The notes beneath the pieces are model-generated. The model worked only from the letters and a program-made list of their open reading frames with translations, made no database searches and was not told where the DNA came from. Positions 24,220 through 36,600 of a DNA stretch of 64,000 nucleotides are shown here, in pieces (position 1 is the first letter of the stretch; each line of letters starts with the position of its first letter). The DNA is taken from contig CM019227.1 in the NCBI GenBank assembly GCA_009741485.1, forward strand, positions 10,827,647-10,891,646, in the 5' to 3' direction. The position numbers and the translations under genes were made by a program. Origin of the DNA: Malurus cyaneus samueli (Eukaryota; Chordata; Aves; Passeriformes; Maluridae).

Positions 24220-24363
24220 GGCATGTAGGGTCCTGCGCGGCCTCCGCCTCTTCCTTGTGCCGTGGGGCGGGGGGCGCGGGGCACACGAGCGGGCTCGCGG
24301 TCTGGCCGGGGGGCGGCCCTGCGGCAGAGCTGAGCCGCGCTCCGGGCCCGGGCAGCAGCCGCT

Positions 24364-24387
24364 CGGGCGACAGGGGGCAGGGAGCTC
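24364..24387 (+). promoter_or_regulatory. 24-bp element with CTCF-like core, also in an intronic CR1
   Basis: A 24-bp sequence around agggggcagg is found without a mismatch again at 26203-26226. AGGGGGCAG matches the 3' part of the CTCF consensus; the 5' part matches poorly. It lies about 75-95 bp upstream of the KCTD5 ATG. Confidence 0.45.
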
Positions 24388-24457
24388 TCCAGCCGACGCT
24401 CGTGGGCGGCGCGCCCGGGCCCGGCAGCCGGGGCGGCCCCTTCCGGCGGTGGCGAGG

Positions 24458-24689
24458 ATGGCGGCGGAGAACACTGTGGAGTTCCCGGTGCCCCCGTCAG
24501 GCGGCCTGGGCGCGGGCGGGCCCTGCCCGCGCTTGAGCTCGGCACCGCTGCCCGGCGCGGGGCCCGGCAAGTGGTCCGGCTGAATGTGGGGGGCACCTGC
24601 TTCCTGACCACTCGACAGACGCTCTGCAGGGACCCCAAGTCCTTCCTGTTCCGCCTCTGTCAGGCCGACCCCGATCTGGACTCGACAAG
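24458..24689 (+). CDS. KCTD5: KCTD5 exon 1, with two apparent single-base deletions
   Basis: The start ATG is in Kozak-like context (gcgaggATGg). Codons 1-39 read [16 protein letters not shown]...PGKW. The expected WVRLNVGG then needs one extra G; as written, the frame stops at TGA (24581-24583). The +2 frame then carries [26 protein letters not shown] and ADPDLDS. The exon end reads tcgacaag, whereas DSDK before the phase-0 exon 2 needs tcggacaag, so a second G is absent. 232 nt plus two missing bases is 78 codons, matching the phase of exon 2. Sequencing error is the likeliest cause. Confidence 0.88.
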
Positions 24690-27600
24690 GTGAGCGCGGG
24701 CCCCGCCGCGTCCGCCCCCGCCCCGGGCCCTCTCCCCCGTCCCCGCTCCCCGCCCGGCGCTCGGTGCGCTGCGGCCGCTGCCCGCTCCCGCTGTGACGCC
24801 GCTGTGAGGGAGCGCGGGGCCCGGCACCGCCGTGAGGGGCGGCACAAGCGACGGTGCTGCCGCGGAGGGAGTCTGTGTGGAGACTGTTGATAATGAGTCC
24901 CTGAGCTTCAGGGGACTTGAGGTGGGAAGGTGGACTGATGTCGTGCGAAGCAGTTGGGTTCGTGAATAACAAAACCGCGTTAATACGGCAGAGAGCACGT
25001 ATCGTTTGTACGTTTGTGTAATTTTTTAGTGTTGTCTGACGGGGTTTAGTTTTAGCGTTTTAATGGAATATCTGCGTGCACTGACGTGTTATTTCTGCAC
25101 TGTCACTATTCTCTTGTTCAATTACAAGAGCCTGAGCAAAGTACTTTTGATAATAATCTCTCACTTACATGTAGCATTCTATCTTTTCAGCAGTTATTGG
25201 AGAAAAGTGTTATATATTCTGCATAGATTGCAAATGGTGGGTGAATATTTTGGTATTCACTCTCATTTTTAGTAGGGGGAAAAAGTTACTAAGATTTTAT
25301 TTGTGGTGTGATGTGTAGTAATGGATATGAAGCATTTGTATGTAGTGCTGCCTCTCAAAGACATTTTGGGGCATTGTGGACAAAAAATATATTTTACACT
25401 ATAGTAGAGTTAGAGAAAAGAAAGGAGCTGCTTATAACCCTTGAATGTGTAACCCAACAGGTTGAAAATAAAGCTTGTTATATATAAATGTTGAAATCTT
25501 TCTTCAGTGAGGTTAGTAGTAGATTTCATTATTTTTTCAAGCATAACTTCCAGAAAGAATATTTGAACACGTAAGATAGGCCGCAGAACCTAATGTTGAG
25601 GTTGGAGGAACCATCAGCCTCCTGAGTTGCAGGAAAAAAACTTGAAGTATGGTGGTGTGGGAATTGTTTTGTTGTCTTTGGTCTTGGCTGAGGTTTTTTT
25701 TGAGAGCTTAAACTAACCTGTAAAGGTAAATTTAGAAATGTAGGTGGCTTGCTGACAGGTCAGCTCTCTTTGGGAGAGAGTAGGAAAACATTCCTTTAAC
25801 GTTTCTTAATTAAAAGATAAAGCACTGCTGTATACCCCAGCAGATGGGGAGGGCCAGCTGTGTCCTGGGTGCATCAGGCCCACCGTTACCTGCTGGATAA
25901 GGGAGGGATTTTCCCCCTCTGCTCTGTTCTGGGGTGTGGCCTCCCTTTGAGTCCTGTGGGCAGTTTTGGGGACCACAGTATCAGAAGGATCTAAGGCTTT
26001 TAGAGAGCATCTGAAGGAGGAGTGCAAAGATTTTGATGAGAAATGGCGGAGGTCAGCCTGGAGAAGAGGAGGCTGAGGGAAGGCTCCTTGCTGCCTGCTC
26101 TTCCTCCTGAGGGGCGTTACTGACCTCTGCTCTGTGCGACCAGTGACGGGATACAAGGGAACAGCAAGGAGCTGTATCAGGGAAGGTTTAGGTTTCTTTA
26201 GACGGGCGACAGGGGGCAGGGAGCTCGTCAGAGTTTGGTTGAACCCTGGAAGAGGCTCCCAGGGAATGATCATGGCCCCAAGCCATGAGCTTGACAGAGC
26301 TCGGGCACATGGTGGGATTGTTGGGGCTGTGCAGTGCGGGCCCAAGAGTTGGACTCAGTGATCCTTGTGGGTCCCTTCCAACTCAGGATATTCTGTGGTT
26401 CTATGACTTCCTAATGCTTGCTACTGTAAAGAACTGAGAGGCTTCAAGAGAGGTAGCTTGTTGGCCTTTAAACTATGTTCAGGTACGAATGTTTAATAGG
26501 GTGGGGCAGCCTGTCTCATGCTGTCAGGTATGTTTCCACTTGTAGTGGAAGAAAGATTAACCTTGGCACAGGCTGTGGCCAAGCTAGTATTTAATGGAGT
26601 AAGATGGTGACACTGATTCTCTGAATTTAGTATGTTTCACAATGTCATGCCCAACTTTGTATTTAAGACTGTGAATCATTTGAGAATTATTTCAGCAAAT
26701 AAATGATTGGTAGCGGTCATACTTAGTGTTCACAATAGGATTTGTTTTTCATAGTATTTAAATCTTGATTTGGAGATGAATACAAAAAAATAGACAAGTA
26801 GAGCCTTGCTCACCTTTTCATCATTATTTAACTAATTTAACACATTTACTGCATTACTGTTAATAATTTGCATATATTTCCCTGTTCCAGCATCTTCCCG
26901 GTTTAGCTGTATACCAGTTTTTCTTTTACAAACTGTTCTAGCATTCTTTTAACTTTTCCCATAGCAAGGAGATTGTCAAACTTTATTAGTAAGGTTTCAG
27001 CAGTAGTATTCATGCTTGATTTTAATGCCCTTCTAAAGCTGAGGTAGAATCTGTCAAAGAAGGAAGCAAGCACGCACTAAATGTTTTGGAAAAAGTCTTC
27101 CTGGTAGCACAACCTTGACTGTCAGCATCAAGAAATATCTAAATTGTAGTCATTATTCTAAGAAGTACAGTTAATTTGTACATGAGATTTCTGACTTGTC
27201 TGGGGGGTTGTTTTACTGATGTAGTTTTGATAAGTACTCCTAGTCTGCACATGCTCAAAGTTTGTGAAAGATGTGTTCTGGGCATCTAGTTCAATATTTA
27301 AAATCACAGAGGCTATGGAAGACAATTATTTATAAATCCAGATTTAATACCAAATATTACTGTATTTCTCTGCATACTGATGCCTTTATCACAAGGCATC
27401 AGTATGCAGATTTTGCTTGCTCAGTATATGTAAATGATACTATTTTTTAAAATACTCATATTAGAGCATATAGCTTTGAGCCAAGAGCTCAGTGATGTGA
27501 ATTCTGAGTGTATCCAGATCCAGTATTGTTTATAATGAAGGTAATTAATTGGAAGTAAATTTATGACATTTCAACTAGTGTTTTAATGCAATTCTTGGGG

Positions 27601-30600
27601 AGGTTATTAAATGGGATTAGGGAAGTGTATGTATTTGGTCCACCTTTTGAGTCCTACTGGAATCTTGTACTGGATTCTAATATCCGCAGTTCAAAGTCGC
27701 AGCAGGGCAGTCACAAGGTGGAATATGATTTGGTGAAAAGAGCAAAACGTTTTTTTGGCAAGAAAGATTCAAACTTGCAAGTACTCCCCCTGCTTGGTAC
27801 ACAACAGTTCTCAGTACCCTGTGAGTATTTGTATGTCTGAGCTAAGACAAAACCAAATGTTTTTAGAACAAAGTTTTGAGGTTTAAAAGAATTAGGTTTG
27901 TTTGCCTTCAATNAAAAGGAAGAACTGATATTTGAAGCTCAATAGAATGTAGTTTGACTTTGTTCTGACTCTTCAGGTTCCCAAACAAAATTTCCTCGTT
28001 TCAAGTGCTATTTTTAAGCATAGCTTTCAGTGTTCTCACTTATCGCGTAGATTTTTCAGGCTAACAATGATGTTAGCCATTGGTAAGGGCTTAGGGGGAT
28101 TGATCAGGTAAGAGAAGTTGTGCATTAAATGATTGGAATGATCATTCTGATATAATTACAATTATATTGTTTAATTCCTTTTATTATCTTTAATAAATTT
28201 GGCTTTCTGTGGCTATATCTCAATACCTGCTTGCTGCAAGATGAATATTAGCTTGCAGTTCCCACTTGGAAGTTCAAATCATTGTGGGTTCTTGGGTTTG
28301 TTTGAGTTTTGGCGTTCTCTTGCTTTGTTTTGGGTTGTTTGGTTTGTGTTTGTTTGTTTTTCTAATCTAGGATGAAACAGGTGCCTATTTAATAGACAGA
28401 GACCCAACCTACTTTGGGCCAGTGCTGAACTATCTCAGACACGGGAAACTGGTTATTAACAAGGACCTAGCTGAGGAAGGTAAGATATTTCTAAATATTC
28501 TGTTTGCTTGGCACTTGTTTATTCCAAAACCAATTTAGAACAAGGTGGCAAGCCTTAATCAGTGTAGCATTTCAATCTGTTTAAAGCAAAACTGATAGGT
28601 GTCATGCAGTTTTAGTATATGGGGTTATTTGAGCATTTTAAGTATGATTCCTGATTCTACAACCCCCATTCTCATTTGGAATGTAAGTATTCAGCCAAGA
28701 TGCCTTTTATTGTGTAATCTTGTATCTTTCCGGTATCAGTGTGTGAAATATTTGGGTTTAGTCCTCTTTAAGCAAAAGAATGCAGCCTAAGAAACAAGCT
28801 TTAGAAGATGTAAAGTGAACTAAAAGTGAAATTCTGGGATGTTCAGATGTGTGCAATATGCTTTTAAAGACTAAATTCTGTCCTCAGCTTCTCCTTCCTC
28901 GTTCCTAGTTTGTATCCATTTTACCATAGTGGAGGATGACTGTTTTAAAACATAAAGTAATAAAACTATATTGATAGCATGTTGAAGAAATTTATCAGAG
29001 AAATACAATTGAACAATTCTAGGAGGAAATAGTATGAAATGTAATTTCCATGTGCATTGTTAGGCACACTGTGTGTAGAGAACAGGTAAGCCTTGAACGT
29101 GTGAGTAGAAGCAGTATGTGTCTTTAAGCTTTTGTTTCAGACTGTAAGATCTCAAATGACAGGAAGAAAAATCTACTGCTTGCTAGCAGCTGCAGAGATT
29201 TTCAGTAGGATTATTTAAATTTCTCTATTGCATTCCAGCCTGAGGCGGGGCTTGAGGTATGGTGGTCTATCAGTCTTCTATGGAACAGTGTCTGTGCGCA
29301 TTTTTTTGTTTCCTGCCTCATTTTGTATGTGAAATGGCATCAGTTTTCTTTGGGATATTTTTGGACAATTTTTTAGAATGAGCTAAATATTGAATTACAG
29401 GTAACTAAAGAAGCCAGAATTGTTAGGTTGGTAAACTATTTTGTCATAGGGAAAAAGAAATAATTTTCTATAGCTGTTGAGAGGATAGTCTTATGGACTT
29501 GTTGGTGATTTTGGCCTGGAATAGTTGGTTACACTGTCTTTCCAAAAAATGTTTTCATACTAGGTGTACTGGAAGAGGCTGAATTCTACAATATCACATC
29601 TCTAATAAGACTGGTAAAGGACAAAATAAGAGAAAGAGACAGCAAAATCTCACAGGTGAGGCTGTTTTCTACTATGCTTTTGATTATTTTTTCTATGACG
29701 AGTCGTGAATAGGTTCCATTTGTTTTTTTATGTAACTGATTTCCTCAGTAAGATACTGAATGGCTGCCTCCATCACTGGATGATCTGGAGCCACTAAGGT
29801 TAATATTCTTAACTTCTGGCTCCTGCCAATATGCATACAAAATTCACAGATCTTGTTCCTGAAAAGAACTGAAAACATAAAAGTAATTGTTCCAAAATGT
29901 CCGGTAATAGTAGAATTTGTCATAATATAATTTCTGGAAATAGTTATTTTATAGAACAGCTTCTGTAGACCATACCTTTCTCATTTACTTTTAAATACTC
30001 TGAATATGATGAGGTTGCCTAGCTTTGGTGTAACTGCTCTTTATACAGTATGTTTATGCAGAATACATAAGATGCTGTCTAGCTCCTGTCATGTGTTTTT
30101 GTCGCAAGGTTAATTTCTTTATTTGTAATGCTCTGTGACTGAGAAGGTTGCCTCTTCTTACAGCAGCTCATGTCCTCCATGAAAGTGAATAGGATAAAGT
30201 TTGTTCTTTAACTCTGCTATTTAGGCTTCCCTGGTAACTGGGTCTTGATGGAGATATTAAAAACTCATATTGCCAAATTTCTCTTGAAGCCAGGTTGTGG
30301 GATCGCAGGGTTGCTCTGATAACATTTACTGTAGGTCGTAGCTAAAATGATTGTAATTATTCATTGCTCTGGATGGGTTCAAAGTGGTGTTGCTTACTAT
30401 TTCTAGAGAGTAAGGACAACTTCAGACAAATTGTAAACATAATGAATTCTGTGCCTTATTGAGCATCTTATGTTTCTTCTTGAAGGTGCCCGTCAAACAT
30501 GTATACAGAGTGCTGCAGTGTCAGGAAGAGGAACTCACTCAAATGGTTTCCACAATGTCTGATGGCTGGAAATTTGAACAGGTAAAAAAAATCCATATGG

Positions 30601-33600
30601 GATGTAGTTACAAAGTGTTCTAAAAAATGAGCTTTGTGAAAGAGGAATATAAATTAAATTCCATACATCTTTTTTAATGCAGTCATTTTCAGAATTTGAA
30701 TAAACATACACAGCTAAGTTAAAATTTGATGTTTGTGTTTGCATTTATCATAGAACAACAAAAAAGTAGCTTTCCAGGAGGTAAATTTTGCTTACTTTCT
30801 ATAAAAACATCTGCAACATGTCTGAAATGTAATTTTTCAGTGTCTGCACATGGGGAGCTGAAGGGTGAATCAACCAGAACGAACTAATGCAAGTTTACAT
30901 GAATAGTAGGTTAGATTTGAAGAGCTCTGGGTGAAAGAGAGGAGCTTGGGAGATAAATGTTTGTCAGGCCTTAAGAGTGGTTCTTCAGATAAAAAATTGA
31001 TACACAGAGGAGGGTGAACTTTAACTGTGTGGATGTGAAGCTGGATAGCTGTGAACTATGTGAATGCTTTTGTTCTTTGCAGTGCATTAAAAATAGCTTT
31101 GTGCGTACATTCAAGAACACACTGTAAAATTGCAAGATCTATCTGTTATCTTTGATAATCTCTGTAAGTAAGAAATTAACTACAGCTTCTTCATCCTTCA
31201 CGTTCCTAATCTAGCAGAATGTTTAAACTGCATTGGAACAATGAATCTGTTAACTCTGAAACAGAAGTGTTCTTCTGCTAGCACATTTTTCAGTATCTGA
31301 TGCCTACTATATGGCTAAAAAGGAGAAATTGAAGTAAGCACAAACCTATTACCCTGTGCAATCTCACTCCAATAACACAACAAAGCAACAGTTAAAAAAT
31401 GTTCATGACACAAAGGTAAAAGAGAACATTTTGTTTATATTTGATGAAATGTGTAAGGTGCTAGTAACATTGAGACAGCCATGAGCATAGACTGGCACAG
31501 AGAAAGCTTCTTATGCTTCAGTACTCGGCCTCAAGTATTACCAGGTCTGTTTGCCATGCCAGAAGCTAGATGTTGTTTAAGTTCCTTAAAAAAACTCCCA
31601 CTTAATGCACATGACTATTTTTCGACTGGTGCATTGAGAAAGGTTTTTCAACATTCTTCTTTGTCTTGAGAAACTAGTTTTCATTACAAATAGAGCTCCT
31701 TTACTTTTTAGCAGATTAAATGACACCATGTCTTTTACCTATCCTAAACCCTTTGGGGATATTGTATTTGGGAGTAATCCTGCTTTGACAGTGCAACTGC
31801 TGAAAGACATATTACAATCTCTTTTAGGACTGGAAGAATCCAGTGGTTTTCTTGAACATTACATCCTTGTTTCATCCATCTTTCTCCCTACTTCCTCCCT
31901 CTCCCATGTTGCACACTTTTAGAAAATAGTTTGAAGTAGATAAACACAACAGCTGTATGATCTCACACTAGGCCATTCCCTCCCTTGTACTGCAGACCTG
32001 CTTGTAGCAGACGTCATTCACTTCAAACAGGATTAGAATACTGTACATAAACAGTTTTATTGTTAATATCTTCAAACACTGTAGCATTTCTGTAATTTTT
32101 TCTAAGATCACGTTGCTCAGCAGCATGCTTGCTTTCAGAAGCAGTGTTTGGGGCAGTACCCACCATGCTCTGTATGTGAAAAAAGATGGAATCATCAGCT
32201 TTTTCAGAGGAATGGTATTCTTACAGACTGAGAGTCCTTGTGCTCTGAGCAGCATTAACATGTTTAAGTAGTTGGTTTTGATAAAAAGTATTTTTTTACC
32301 CTTAGCATTTCAAAATTTTATTGTTAAATATGATTGGGTATGGTTATTAAATAGAAGTGGAAGGTACTTAACTTTTGGTGCACTTATGCTGATTTATTGA
32401 TGCCCTTTTCCCAAGAACAAATGGGAAAGCTCTGCTAGAAGAGTGCAATTATGTATTAGTCCCAGTCCAGAATCTATTACCAAAAATTATGCTGCCCCGC
32501 TTTTGTAATTTCAGTTATTTTGCAGAGACTTTTTTAACTTTAATTGTTACCTCTTCAGGCAATCTGAAAAAAACTCAGTATTTTGGCAATAAAACATAAT
32601 AAAAAACTGTGGGCTACCCAAAATGGCTAAATACAAAGGCTTTATATAGCAACTGTGTTGGTCATGTAAATTTAAATAATTAACGTAATCTGAGTTTGTC
32701 ACCATAATGCAGTCGTAAGTATGTTCACTGTGTGAGGAGGATGGTATTTAACTGCTGTCATCAAAATTATTCACATTCATATATGGCAGGATATACATAA
32801 AATTACTGTCCATGGACCTTCTCATCTGTCATAATCTCCAGTTTACTCTGAACAGGCAATTGTCTTAACTTTTCACAATTAATTTAAAGTTCCAGTCTCT
32901 CTTGAGTGCATGGGCAGGCTATGATTTAATTTAAATGGGCTAGGAATTGCCATGTGTTATTAACATAAAACATTTTTGGTAATAAGAGGTTGAAAAATCT
33001 AGCTGAGGTTGAACTTTAAATCATTAGACATTTGGCCAGTGTTCTTGGTAGTGATTTTTATGGGAAAGAGACAATTTTTTTACACTCCCGTTATTTTCTT
33101 GGATCTTCTGTAAATTACTCCTTCTAAAACCAATTTAAACCACTCAATGTTTTCTTCCTCTAGTTGACTTCTCATGTTTCCTTTGCTGTATTTTATCAGT
33201 ATTTGGAACAAGATGAAGCTCTTTAATACCCAAGCTTGATATATAGCTTTACATAAAACCTTCCAGACTTATATCCATGTTACCTTCTCCACTTGTCAAG
33301 TATGACAGGAAAATAATCACTTACTTTCATAATGTACCAAACTTTGTTTGTTTTTCAGAGTAGTTGGCTACAACACAGTGATATGGGGAGTTTTCTGTCT
33401 TCTTACCAGTAACTCTTAACTTCCCTTTTAATTACAAAGGGCTTTGCAACTACCTCAGTGAATTTTATCTTGACCTGAAAGTTGTAGCTTGATAGCAACC
33501 TGTTCTAGTGGCAAGTAAATGTTACCTGAACGTTTGAGCTCATCTGTTACTTGTACAGTTTGGATAACGGTATGTGGTTCAGCTTTACAAGGTTTCTTTT

Positions 33601-36600
33601 TGTGTTTTGCTTTGATTGGTTATTTCAGCTTGTCAGTATAGGTTCCCAGTACAGCTGTGGCCGGGCTCAGCAGTCAGAATTTCTGCTGATAGTGTCACGG
33701 GAAGTGAAAGGGGAAGAGAGATGCTTCCAGAAATGCTGCAGTGAGGTGTGTCACACCATTCTTTTTGCCCTCACACTGATATGCTTGGCCTCCTTGCATT
33801 TCTGCTGCTTTCAAATCATTCCACTTTTTTTCTGGATGTACAGCACATAGTAATTTGTGTGTATTTGTGACTGGCTTTTATTTATATTCACGATACTTCA
33901 TTACACATTATGAGTGTCCACATTGTAAAAATAATAGAAAAACAGCCAAACAAAAATCCCTTAGTTATTTAGTTAATGGGTTTTCCTAAGGAGAGCTCTT
34001 ACCTCCTCAGTAGGGAACTTCTTTTCCTTAAATTTTCCTCCAAAGTTAACAGCCTTTGATCCATACTTATTAAGTAAGAGGTACAGTTCAAACCTGAGGA
34101 GTCCTATAAATACAGCTTTGAGTTCATTCGGTTCAGAAGAGGACATTTATGTGGTAAACTAGGACAATTAACATTTCATCTACCAAAGTTAAGTCCTGAG
34201 TTTGAACCCTTTATTTCTGATAACTCTGAACTTGACTGTTTTTTAGATGGGTGAAATATGTTCAAACTGGAATAACAACAGGAGTTTGTAATGGTAATAG
34301 ATCCTTATCTAATGAATTTTCTGTGATAAGGAGCTTTGGCGTTTTCCTGTGCTCACTTCTGACACTGTTGGGGCTCACAGGGATGCTTAAATGGGATCAC
34401 AGTGCTTTAGTAAGGAGTGTAATGAATCAAGTCATAGAAGGAATAAATCAATGAAGGAAAACAGCTATATGCATGTATACATACATCTGTAGATATATAA
34501 AACAGTACAAATCTATGGAATTAACAGTTTCAAAATTTTTTTTATCTTTCTTAAAGTTCTTGGTCATTTAAACTCCATGAAGGAAAAACAGTTTGTCCTT
34601 TCAGAAAGTCTGAGAAACAGTAGTCTGGATAATCTGAAATCCTTTGACCTGTTTTTCATACCTCAGATTAGTCTGATCTGTTGTGGGTTCTTTTGAGGGG
34701 GGGGGATGGGCTTGATGGTGTGAAGGCAGATGGACGTGACAGGGGTGGTCTTCCAGATTATAAATGTCCTTCTTAAAATGCCACCAATACTGGGAACAGT
34801 GAAGTTCTAGGGGTGCTAATAGGAGTGCTAAAACATTGCTTTATTTCTGATATCAGTTCCTGACGCAACAGTTCAGTTCTAATCTGCAATCATTTTCCAT
34901 TGTTTATTTTTCTGCCATCAACCTTGTTGTTGATGCATTTCAGAAAGCTACAGTGAAATTTCTAGCATGCAATTGCTGTTATGCAAATTACAAATTTTTA
35001 GCTGCACACATATGGAACTGCTTATGAGAGTATAACGAGTTGGTGTTTTGAGGAACTTGGGTCTGATGCTATAAAAGTGACTTTATCTACTGATCAAAAG
35101 TGACCAAAAGTCATTAGATGTTTTGCAGTTAGCTAAATCAATAGTCCTATCCAACTGGCTAAAAGTATTCAGTCTCCCTGTCTCCTAAAAAGACTATGCA
35201 AAAGGTTAACTTACGTGGTTGGATTATGAAACATTTGTAAGTAGCTATCAATTCAGGACCTGTCAATCTGGTTGAGCCAGGATGGATGATTTGGCTGATG
35301 TTTAGGTCTTGTATGGTACCTACTTTGAGAGAAGTAGTTTCTTTCTTTAGAGTGTCAATAACTAAGGAAGTATTTTTCCTTCTGGTAGTTACCATAGCTT
35401 ACGATATAGAGTTGTTACCATTTTGCGAGAAGAAAAGTCAACTGTATACTAATTAAATTGTATGCTTGACTTGTTCTTTAAACTTCTCTTCAGAGAAGGT
35501 GAATTTTGTGTGGTTTTATTTAAATGTGTATTCAAACTTTCTGAATGTTTTTGAGCCTTTAAATGGATTAAAAATACTGTTTAATGTTCCAACTTTTACC
35601 TTACTAATTGAAGAGGTTATTGCATTTGTCCTAAACAGCTTGTAATTGCTATATGATGTGTAAGCTTTATACAACTTTGTTGGGTTTAAAGCCAACTTAA
35701 CTGCTATTTGTTTCTGAAAATTTATGCATTATATTTTTGTTGATAGGGAAGACAATCAACAAATCATTTCAATATATGAAGTAAATTTGGGTTGATTTTC
35801 CAGCTTTTCAGTAGACTGTCTTAGTCCATTTTGTGCAACTAAGAAACTAGTTCCTCTGTGGGTTTTGTGATTCTACATTACACAAATACATTATGGCGCA
35901 GTCTGCAGAGTATTTATTGTGAAAGATTAGCTGACTTGACATCTCAAGGTTAATGATGCCTTTATATGCTTTGGTGCTTCTAAAAACCTAGGGATTTGTA
36001 ACTTGATTACACAGTTTTGGTTGAAAAAATGTCTTTAGCACATTAATTTTTGATTAGTCTGTGTTTATTACTGCCTACGTATATATTGTGCAGAATAGAG
36101 TGATGTTAGAAGAGGAGGAGGGAGAGGAGGTTTATGGTTATCACACTCAGTGTAGTTAAAGTACGTAATTTGAGAGTGATGAGTTTAGATGGCCAGTACT
36201 GCTCATGGAAGGATGAGCCTTGTATACTGTGATATCATCAGGGTCCAAAGCCTTTGGCATTGCTTAGGCCTGGCATCAAGTTGATCTATCATGCAGACAC
36301 TGCCTGCTAGCTTTTCTAGACATTGGCTCTGTCTGTCTGTGGAAGTGCTTGCTTGGCTATCTTACTGCAGTGCAGGAACATCTGAACATCTCTCTCTTCT
36401 CATTAGAAAGTACAGTGAGGCTTTGTTTTCTTCAGACAGTGCTATATGGAAGCTGCTTTTAACCTTGGTCTAACCTCAGTTTTTGTTGGGGGAATAATTT
36501 TATCCCTTAAGTACAAGTTCTGGATCAGGATTTCATCTTGGCTTCGTCTTTCATGCTTTAACAAAGCTTTTACTCTCTTTGGTGTTCTGCTAGACTAATG

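Larger units (their letters stand above)
19179..24240 (+). other. PDPK1: Probable long PDPK1 3'UTR
   Basis: No coding exon is seen between the PDPK1 stop and the KCTD5 CpG island. Long 3'UTRs are usual for PDPK1. AATAAA signals occur at 20347-20352, 22174-22179 and 24214-24219; the last may define the longest form. The stretch contains a T-rich block beside an A-rich block (19301-19410), an AU-rich element and an antisense CR1 fragment. Poly(A) use is inferred from sequence only. Confidence 0.65.
24225..24880 (+). promoter_or_regulatory. KCTD5: CpG-island promoter of KCTD5
   Basis: Base composition changes abruptly from AT-rich to very GC- and CpG-rich at about 24230 and back at about 24880, spanning KCTD5 exon 1. 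It contains GC boxes and a G-quadruplex-capable run at 24264-24281 (ggggcggggggcgcgggg). The ATG at 24458 sits near its middle. No TATA box is seen, as expected for a housekeeping CpG promoter. Confidence 0.85.
24690..28370 (+). other. KCTD5: KCTD5 intron 1
   Basis: 3.7-kb intron. It contains the rest of the CpG island (to about 24880), a + strand CR1 fragment (25840-26408), a perfect hairpin (27369-27410), an undetermined base (N at 27913) and a G/T-rich patch before the acceptor (about 28285-28362). No other exon is recognised. Confidence 0.8.

Noticed and set aside
24458..24583. KCTD5 as a true pseudogene or short 41-residue protein
   Set aside because: All five downstream exons keep frame, splice sites and near-identity to the family. 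Two missing G in a GC-rich island are better explained by sequencing error.
24196..24972. 258-codon minus-strand open frame across KCTD5 exon 1
   Set aside because: It is the shadow of the CpG island and of KCTD5 exon 1 on the other strand, with no domain.
27369..27410. microRNA precursor
   Set aside because: The stem is only 18 bp, with a 6-nt loop and no bulges; a miRNA precursor would normally have a longer, imperfect stem.
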